Assembly: GCF_029714405.1 (NCBI RefSeq)
Contig: NZ_CP121650.1
Location: forward strand, 5,089,001-5,153,000
Source of the DNA: Bradyrhizobium sp. CB82
GTDB taxonomy: Bacteria; Pseudomonadota; Alphaproteobacteria; Rhizobiales; Xanthobacteraceae
DNA length: 64,000 nucleotides
Reading direction: 5' to 3'
A program made the translations under genes and the position numbers. Positions 58,741 through 64,000 of this stretch are shown here, in pieces; positions within the stretch are counted from its first letter, which is position 1, and every line of letters starts with the position of its first letter. The notes beneath the pieces were generated by a model. The model saw only the letters and a program-made list of their open reading frames with translations, did no database searches and was not told the DNA's origin.

Positions 58741-59178
58741 ATGTGTGACTACAGCCTACATGCCGTTGCGACCCGCCCCGCTCAAGTCGGCGAGACGATC
58801 GTCACGACAACTTTCCGCGGCACCTCGACGCGTGGATTTGCGTCGGAGCGTGATCTCTCGGTTGCCGTCTGCCTCCTGCCCGGCACCGAGCTCGCCTTCG
58901 CCGACAACGTCCGCTACGACAATCGCTGGATCTGGACGCGCACCGTCAACTCCCGCGTCGGCAAGTTCGGCAAGGTCGATCCGCACATTCCTGATCGTCA
59001 TCATGATGCGATCGAATTCCCCGACGGCAACTACGTGCTGGTGACGCAACTCGTCGAAGGCCAGCGTGCCACCGTTCTGCAATTGCCGGTGACGCAGCCG
59101 CTCGGCGAGAAGACAGAGCAGCCGGCCGTCGAGCAGCACACGACCACGACGACCCCGACACGTCTGCCGATCGGCTGA
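58741..59178 (+). CDS. Conserved hypothetical protein, 145 aa
   Basis: The protein starts MCDYSLHAVATRPAQVGETI with GAGGAG eight bases before the ATG. It is soluble, with no signal peptide or membrane helix. The middle region VAVCLLPGTELAFAD and VGKFGKVDPHIPDRHHDAIEF is compact and beta-rich; the last 40 residues are Thr/Gln/Pro-rich and probably flexible. I recognise it as a conserved hypothetical of Bradyrhizobium without known role. It converges with the comEC remnant, ending 8 bp from it. Confidence 0.75.
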   Translation: MCDYSLHAVATRPAQVGETIVTTTFRGTSTRGFASERDLSVAVCLLPGTELAFADNVRYDNRWIWTRTVNSRVGKFGKVDPHIPDRHHDAIEFPDGNYVLVTQLVEGQRATVLQLPVTQPLGEKTEQPAVEQHTTTTTPTRLPIG

Positions 59179-59186
59179 CGCGTCTT

Positions 59187-60563
59187 TTAATCCTCGGCCT
59201 GCAGGTCGGCCTCCGACGGCGTAGCGTCCTTGCTGTGTAACGTGGCCGGCCGCGGTGCGAGGCTGAGCTCGAAATCGCTATCGCCGGCCCCGGCCGGCGA
59301 CCAGGGGCGGTTTGCGCCCCTTGCTTTTGCCGTTTGCAGCGTGAACCCGTCGCCGCTCCGCGACAGCGCGAGGGCGCCCTGCGTCTTCAGACGCTCGCGA
59401 TCCACGACCATCGCCGCGCAATCTGGCGCGGACGGTTTCACCGTCACCACCAGCGCTGCCCGGCCGCAATCATCCGCTAGCGCATCGACGCGCAGCGAGA
59501 GCGCGACCAGGCGACCATCGGCGAGCGGCGTTACGCAGCCGGCCTCGTCGCATGAGACGCCGTGGGCGAGCGAGGTATCGGTCGCGCTGCGCGGATCGGC
59601 ATCGGCGGCAAGCCACTCCTTGAGGAGGAAATTGTCCTTGCCGGTCCGGATCAGGTGCAGCCGGCCGTCCTTGCCGCGCACCGCGACGCTGTGGCCATCG
59701 CCTGCGATCAGGATGTCGGGCTGGCGCATATGCAGCGCCCAGCCAAGCGCGAGCGCCAGCACGATGACGCCGGTCCAGCGCAGCGGCGTCCGCAACAGGC
59801 CCATCACGATGAGGCCGATGCTGGCGGCAATCAACGGTCCGGTACCGAATGCCGCGACGCGGCCGACTGCGCCCGGCAAGGCCGCCACCCAACGCGCGAC
59901 TGCGATCATCCAGTCGATGCCGATCCCCATCAACCACCAGAACACGCCGTCGAGTCCGAACGGCGCCGCGATCAAGCCCAACAGGCCGGCGGGCATCACC
60001 AGCGCAGAGACCACCGGCATCGCCGCGAGATTGGCGAGCACGCCGAACGGCGTGATGCGATGGAAATGGAAGGCGGCGTAGGGCGTGGTCGCAAGTCCCG
60101 CGATCAGCGAGGCCATCAGCAGCATGACGAGCTCGCGGCCGCCCCACAGCGCGATGCGGGCGGTGGCGGAGTGGTCGGGCGACGCGAACAGGTTCGGCAT
60201 GCCGATCTGCACCAGCGCGACGAGACCAAGCGTTGCCGCGAATGACATCTGAAAGCTCGGATGCACGAGGGCTTCCGGGGCGAGCGCGAGCACGATCAGT
60301 GCAGCGACCGCCAGCGTGCGGAAGGTGATGGCACGCCGATCGACCATCACCGCGATCAGCACCACCGCCGTCATGAAGAACGAGCGCTGGGTTGCGACCT
60401 CGCCGCCGGACAGCAGCAGGTAAAACGCGGCAGCCATCAGCGCAGCCGCAGCCGACCATTTCTTGATCGGATAGCCGACCGCGAACCCCGGGATCAGCGC
60501 CAGCAGCGCGCGCACCGCAAAGAACACGACGCCGGCGACGACCGCCATGTGATAGCCGGAGAT
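59187..60563 (-). pseudogene. comEC: ComEC/Rec2 competence channel gene, N-terminally truncated
   Basis: This is the C-terminal part of a ComEC/Rec2-type DNA uptake channel: polytopic membrane segments starting SGYHMAVVAGVVFFAVRALL, with LLSGGEVATQRSFFMTAVVL, HPSFQMSFAATLGLVAL and ITPFGVLANLAAMPVVSALV, then a soluble end. In full-length proteins about 250-300 residues precede ISGYHM. Here homology stops exactly at that Ile codon (60561-60563) and a TGA follows two codons further upstream. An ATG at 60548 could still make a 453-residue fragment, but without the N-terminal half it should not form the channel. Confidence 0.87.
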
Positions 60564-60583
60564 CGGTCAAGCAGAGATTTTAG

Positions 60584-60807
60584 TTAGGAAATACAGCGCT
60601 TTAATGCACTCTTGCTTCCCAAGAAATCTCGCTGGGAAGCATCTGGGACGCGGAACAGCCGTTCCCGCTCGATCGCTTGCGCTGCGTCGCGGTAGTTGAC
60701 CGCGAGCGACCGTAGCCCCGCCTTCTCCTCAGGCATGGCGCTCTCGTCCGCCAGCAGAGCCGTTCGAACCGCCTGAGCTCGCCGATGATGTGCTGATCCC
60801 GCCGCAT
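60584..60807 (-). pseudogene. Small hypothetical gene remnant with frameshift
   Basis: One frame gives MRRDQHIIGELRRFERL; after a one-base shift near 60755 another gives LLADESAMPEEKAGLRSLAV and NYRDAAQAIERERLF. Joined, it is a helical protein of about 70 residues of a kind I know from rhizobial genomes (function unknown). It lies 20 bp from the comEC breakpoint. Confidence 0.5.
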
Positions 60808-60929
60808 GCCGCCGATCAGACTCCGGCGGAGAGTCACTCGTCAAGACGGCATTCCAGATCCAAGACGCGCAGGACCCCCCGGCCTCCAAGTCCCCCGTGC
60901 CGCGGCCGTTTCGTTCAAGCGGCTCAGTG

Positions 60930-61169
60930 TTAGTGTCTTGTCCCGTTCATCTGATAAATCAGGGCAGCGCAAAACAGCGGCTCGGTGGGCGAGCGAACTT
61001 CAACCGCTATGCCTGGCTGCTCATTCCCTAATATCGAGTCCCGCGCCAAGCCGATCAGTGTCTCCGCCGCTTCTATCTCAGCCGCCTTCTGGTTGGGCAA
61101 CTCCAGGCCTTCTTCGTCAGGGTAGAGATTGCCGCTGTTCCGGATGTCGAAGAAATATCGGGTTGTCAT
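60930..61169 (-). CDS. DUF6894-family small protein, 79 aa
   Basis: The pattern MTTRYFFDIRNSGNLYPDEE, GLELPNQKAAEIEAAETLIG and a C-terminal VEVRSPTEPLFCAALIY is that of DUF6894, small proteins very abundant in rhizobia, often in accessory regions. The ATG has AAGGAGG six bases upstream. There is no signal peptide. Function unknown. It diverges from the next small gene across 103 bp. Confidence 0.82.
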   Translation of the reverse strand: MTTRYFFDIRNSGNLYPDEEGLELPNQKAAEIEAAETLIGLARDSILGNEQPGIAVEVRSPTEPLFCAALIYQMNGTRH

Positions 61170-61272
61170 GCCGGACCTCCTTGTCAGACGGCAATCCGAG
61201 CCAACCACCGGCGAACAAATTTCGTTCCTAAGTCGGCTAACTACCCAGTCCCAGGGTGTGCTATTTTGACTC

Positions 61273-61452
61273 ATGGAACATCAGGGTGTTGAGTACACAG
61301 TAGTCCAGACCATCAATCCATTCGGCTGGAAATGGTCGTTTGAGCGAGAGGGACGAACGCCCAAAACTGGAGTTGCCTTTAGTCGCGCGGAAGCTGTTAG
61401 CGCCGCCGAACGAGCAATCAGCCAATCTCTTATAGGGCCGAGACGCCAGTAA
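61273..61452 (+). CDS. Small hypothetical protein, 59 aa
   Basis: The frame reads MEHQGVEYTVVQTINPFGWK, then WSFEREGRTPKTGVAFSRAE and a helical end (AVSAAERAISQSLI). The beta-strand pairs followed by one helix suggest a compact fold. It resembles a short protein family I have seen in bradyrhizobia. It is divergent from the DUF6894 gene. Function unknown. Confidence 0.6.
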   Translation: MEHQGVEYTVVQTINPFGWKWSFEREGRTPKTGVAFSRAEAVSAAERAISQSLIGPRRQ

Positions 61453-61993
61453 GGCCGCCTTAGTGGAAGGCCCGCCAGCGTGAACCGGCGCCCGCCGATC
61501 ACCGCCCGTGTGACCACCCGGACACGGCGCCGATCTGACCACCACCCGTGAGACCTTTGCGCCGTGGATTTTGTTTTTCTGATACCATTACCCGTACTAT
61601 CCCGGAGATCCTTGACGCTCGCCTGCACACGCCTACGTATTTTGAATGGTCACTGCGAAACCCACCGTTGCCCTAGCGCTCGACTGAGGAGGCCTTATGC
61701 CTGGTCGATTGGTTTCCCCTGCCCTGTGAGCAAAACCGGGAATAGCCCGCCAAGCCCTTAGGAAGGCCCGTGGTGAGTCCTCGTTTTATAGGCTCCGGAG
61801 TGCGGACCGATCGGCGCCACCGCACGGGCGGGCGACACGCGCTGAAGTCGTGGGCAGTAACAAGTCGCTCGGCGGTATAACCGCGAGGCTTCGGCACCGT
61901 AGGGGCGGAAGAAACCATTTTCCCGGCGCCGCGAAGCCATCCGGAAACAAACCCGGCCTAGCCTCCCCTCATTGGACCAAAGGGGATTCGGTT
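61453..61993. other. Accessory intergenic stretch, no gene assigned
   Basis: The frames here are short or lack initiation signals. GAGGAGG before an ATG at 61697 leads only to a 10-codon frame (MPGRLVSPAL), possibly a leader or chance. No tRNA fold or repeat was seen. Confidence 0.4.
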
Positions 61994-62179
61994 ATGTCAG
62001 CTTTCATCAATGCCTTGTCTCGTAATGCGCGCACGCTGGTGATCGTAAATTCGTTGGCCGGCGCGGCTCTTCTGTTAGCGATGGCAGCTCCGCAGCCCGT
62101 CTCAAGTGGTGCCCTTGGTAGCGGGTGGCACTGCAGCACGACAGCGTTTGTTTTAACGACGTGCCGCCAGACCCCCTAG
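61994..62179 (+). CDS. Small hypothetical membrane or exported protein, 61 aa
   Basis: AAGGGGA precedes the ATG. The protein (MSAFINALSRNARTLVIVNS) has a hydrophobic stretch LVIVNSLAGAALLLAMAAPQ that could be a signal peptide or a membrane helix. A Cys pair (WHCSTTAFVLTTC) follows. No family recognised. Length and codon use make it only a moderate call. Confidence 0.45.
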   Translation: MSAFINALSRNARTLVIVNSLAGAALLLAMAAPQPVSSGALGSGWHCSTTAFVLTTCRQTP

Positions 62180-62437
62180 TCACGCGGAAGCTCGTGGCAC
62201 AGGCATTGCTCTTATTCGAATGACTGGGATTGTAGAGCCCCAGTTTGAGACAGGGCGCCGCCGGGACAATGTATTTCGAGCCCGGCGGCGTATCTTTTTG
62301 GGAGGGCTTTACCGCCTCAGCCGGCGGGCGTGAGCCGCAAGCCGCTGCCGGTTGCGGGTATGCGATCGGCGCCGGCTCGGGCCACCACGACGAATCGAAA
62401 ATTTGCGAGGTGTCGCGGCGACTGTTTTGATGGTGGC

Positions 62438-62669
62438 ATGCGCAAGCCTAACCGCGAGAACAGGACACCGGCCGGTCACCGCCCGATCAAGATCACCTTC
62501 GGCGGCATGCGCGATATGGGGCGTGCGCGGCGTCCTGGTCTATTGGGCCGACTACCATTGCAGCCACTTGGTTGCCCTCAGCGCCGACCGCTGGCCGGAT
62601 GAGATGAGGCTATCCGATCGAGCGAGCGGATCGGTCAACATCATCCTGCCCGCAACGCCCAATGGATGA
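62438..62669 (+). pseudogene. Small conserved rhizobial protein gene with frameshift
   Basis: It begins MRKPNRENRTPAGHRPIKIT and reaches GGMRDMG, then one extra G shifts the frame. The continuation VRGVLVYWADYHCSHLVALS, then ADRWPDEMRLSD, is the core of a widespread short rhizobial protein. The usual C-terminal zinc-binding CXXC part is replaced by unrelated sequence. Doubly damaged, so probably non-functional. Confidence 0.62.
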
Positions 62670-62708
62670 GCGATCAAAAAGGCGGCGCGCAAGAGCAGCG
62701 ACATCCTG

Positions 62709-62918
62709 TCATTTGGCCCAATCGTCCCCGTAGAGACGCGTCATCTTGCCGTAGGCCCGGCGGATGAACAGGCGTTCGACAACCATGCCTGAAACATAGG
62801 CCGCCACGAGCGCCGATCCGCAGGCGACGTATGGGTCTAGCAAGTCAAAGTAAATGTTGATGGCGGCTCCGGTCAGCATGACGACCACCATGACGGCATT
62901 ACGGACAATTTGAAACAT
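62709..62918 (-). CDS. Small membrane protein, 69 aa
   Basis: Two hydrophobic segments, NAVMVVVMLTGAAINIYFDL and VACGSALVAAYVSGMVVERL, make a helical hairpin in the membrane, with a basic C-terminus (FIRRAYGKMTRLY). GGGAGGG three bases before the ATG is a strong ribosome binding site. No family recognised. Intact and likely real. Confidence 0.65.
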   Translation of the reverse strand: MFQIVRNAVMVVVMLTGAAINIYFDLLDPYVACGSALVAAYVSGMVVERLFIRRAYGKMTRLYGDDWAK

Positions 62919-63575
62919 TTTCCCTCCCAGCCCGGGAGGAACCTACCAAAACAAACCCCAAGGCGACAAGTCGAGCCACGCTTTACCTGCACTGCCTGCG
63001 GGCGCCGCGAGGCGGACGTCCGGGCGAACGGGGCGCCGATAGCCGCGATGGGCTATCGATAGCCGGCGCAAAGGCGGCCCCGGCCGTGGAGTTTCTGGGG
63101 AGTGGGGACCGGGGCCGTTGGAGGTCCTTGGCGGTATTTGGGATTCGCCAAGCATCCCGACCCTAGGAAAACTCAGCAACGGGATCAGTGCCCTTTCGAA
63201 CATTGGAACCGCCGTTCTGGGCGTTCCTCACAGTTGGATAGCAGTCGCCTTCGCCCGGCCTTTTTCCGTTCGTATACGCCGTTGCGCAAGCGACCTCCGC
63301 GGGGGGACGCAGAGGCCGCCAACCTTGGGGAAGGTTTGCTCCCGACTTGGGGGGCATTCTTTGGGAATTTGGTCGGGAGCTTGGATTCGACTCGCGAGGT
63401 TGAGAATCGTTCCGCTCCCATCATTAAAACGGCCTCAGTCTTAGGTGGCTGGGGCCGTTTGCATTTCCGAATGTCGCTCCGACCAGGGGGGAGTCATCGG
63501 AGCAGTTTTGAAACGCGCTCCCTTGCTACTTGTTCCTGATTCGTAAAATGCAGCCGAATTGCCTATCTTCAGCGC
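62919..63575. other. Non-coding accessory stretch
   Basis: No supported gene in 657 bp. Frames on both strands are short and lack ribosome binding sites. A hairpin with arms AAACGGCC and GGCCGTTT lies near 63427-63461. The remaining sequence should include the promoter of the ligase gene. Confidence 0.4.
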
Positions 63576-64000
63576 ATGCGTGTTGCGTACGAGCTCTGCT
63601 TGGCGACCGCCGGCAAGCAGGTCCCATCAGGACCAGACTGGATCCACGAGGTGAAACACGACGGCTACCGGATGTTGGTCATCCGGGAGAACGAGCGCGT
63701 GCGCCTGCTCTCGCGCAACGGCAGCGACTGGACGCAGCGCTATCCATGGATTGTCGAAGCCGCACTGAAGAACCGCCAGAAGCATTTCGTCGTTGACGGC
63801 GAAGCCGTGATCCTCGGCGTCGATGGCATCTCCGATTTCAACGCTCTGCACTCGCGCAAGCACGACCACGAAGTGCAGCTCTACGCTTTCGACATTCTCG
63901 CGATGGGCGGCGACGATCTGCGAGCCCTGCCATTGCACATGCGCAAAGCCAACCTCGAGCAGTTGCTCGCGCGCCGGCCGGACGGCATCACCGTGGCACC
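63576..64000 (+). CDS. ATP-dependent DNA ligase, N-terminal part (runs off the window)
   Basis: The first 141 codons of a ligase of the LigD/LigC-like type. The adenylation motif with the nucleotide-binding lysine is HEVKHDGYRM, preceded by the usual GPDWI. Further ligase motifs are RLLSRNGSDW, VVDGEAVILG and LYAFDILAMGGDDL. The start MRVAYELCLA is the only in-frame ATG near. Such ligases often act with Ku in non-homologous end joining; whether a polymerase or nuclease domain follows lies outside the window. Confidence 0.87.
   Translation, partial: MRVAYELCLATAGKQVPSGPDWIHEVKHDGYRMLVIRENERVRLLSRNGSDWTQRYPWIVEAALKNRQKHFVVDGEAVILGVDGISDFNALHSRKHDHEVQLYAFDILAMGGDDLRALPLHMRKANLEQLLARRPDGITVA

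Noticed and set aside
61697..61729. Leader peptide MPGRLVSPAL after a strong ribosome binding site
   Set aside because: No structural gene follows within attenuation distance, and no alternative hairpins were seen. Probably chance.

Overview
The window is a high-GC chromosomal segment from an alphaproteobacterium, most likely Bradyrhizobium or a close Bradyrhizobiaceae relative. This rests on the gene order tpiA-secG-pyrG-kdsA-eno-ftsB-pdhAB-pdhC-lpdA, an E1-beta subunit with its own lipoyl domain, a direct-repeat LexA box, a PmtA-type phospholipid methyltransferase, a DUF6894 protein and several dispersed palindromic repeats of a kind common in bradyrhizobia. I ran no database search; family names come from recognised motifs.

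Left part (1-12.2 kb): small proteins, an adenylate/guanylate cyclase, a soluble lytic transglycosylase, a tight operon of tiny cysteine-rich proteins (5.7-6.9 kb), a FixL/FixJ-like cluster (multi-PAS kinase, LuxR-type regulator, lone receiver) and a TctC-type binding protein. Centre-left (12.2-31 kb, almost all on the minus strand): threonine synthase, then the pyruvate dehydrogenase genes pdhA-pdhB-DUF5076-deaminase-pdhC-lpdA, a periplasmic glycerophosphodiesterase, an aldehyde dehydrogenase with a GAF-Fis regulator and a perfect palindrome, ftsB, an intact IS1182-family element sitting in a dispersed repeat, an FMN reductase, a Tat-exported MBL hydrolase, an MDR oxidoreductase and enolase.

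Centre (31-46.6 kb): a Vgb-like propeller protein, queF, an MFS transporter coupled to kdsA, a NIPSNAP pseudogene fused to a short pyrG fragment, a two-component system followed by pmtA, then complete pyrG, secG and tpiA. ppiD, trpD, trpC and moaC follow on the plus strand. Right part (46.6-60.6 kb): a frameshifted CGNR gene divergent from an MFS transporter, a Flp pilin, a GGDEF-EAL protein, CtpA, an alpha-hydroxy-acid dehydrogenase, a HAD phosphatase, two tiny coupled ORFs, moeA, lexA with its SOS box, and the C-terminal part of comEC.

At about 60.56 kb comEC breaks off inside a conserved motif. From there to the right edge lies an accessory stretch of tiny genes, frameshifted remnants and non-coding DNA, ending in the start of an ATP-dependent DNA ligase. 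No tRNA, rRNA, CRISPR array or prophage module was recognised. The points most worth following are the four-gene cysteine-rich micro-operon, the AAA+-less regulator with its palindrome, the deaminase inside the PDH operon, and the two rearrangement scars (pyrG/NIPSNAP and comEC).
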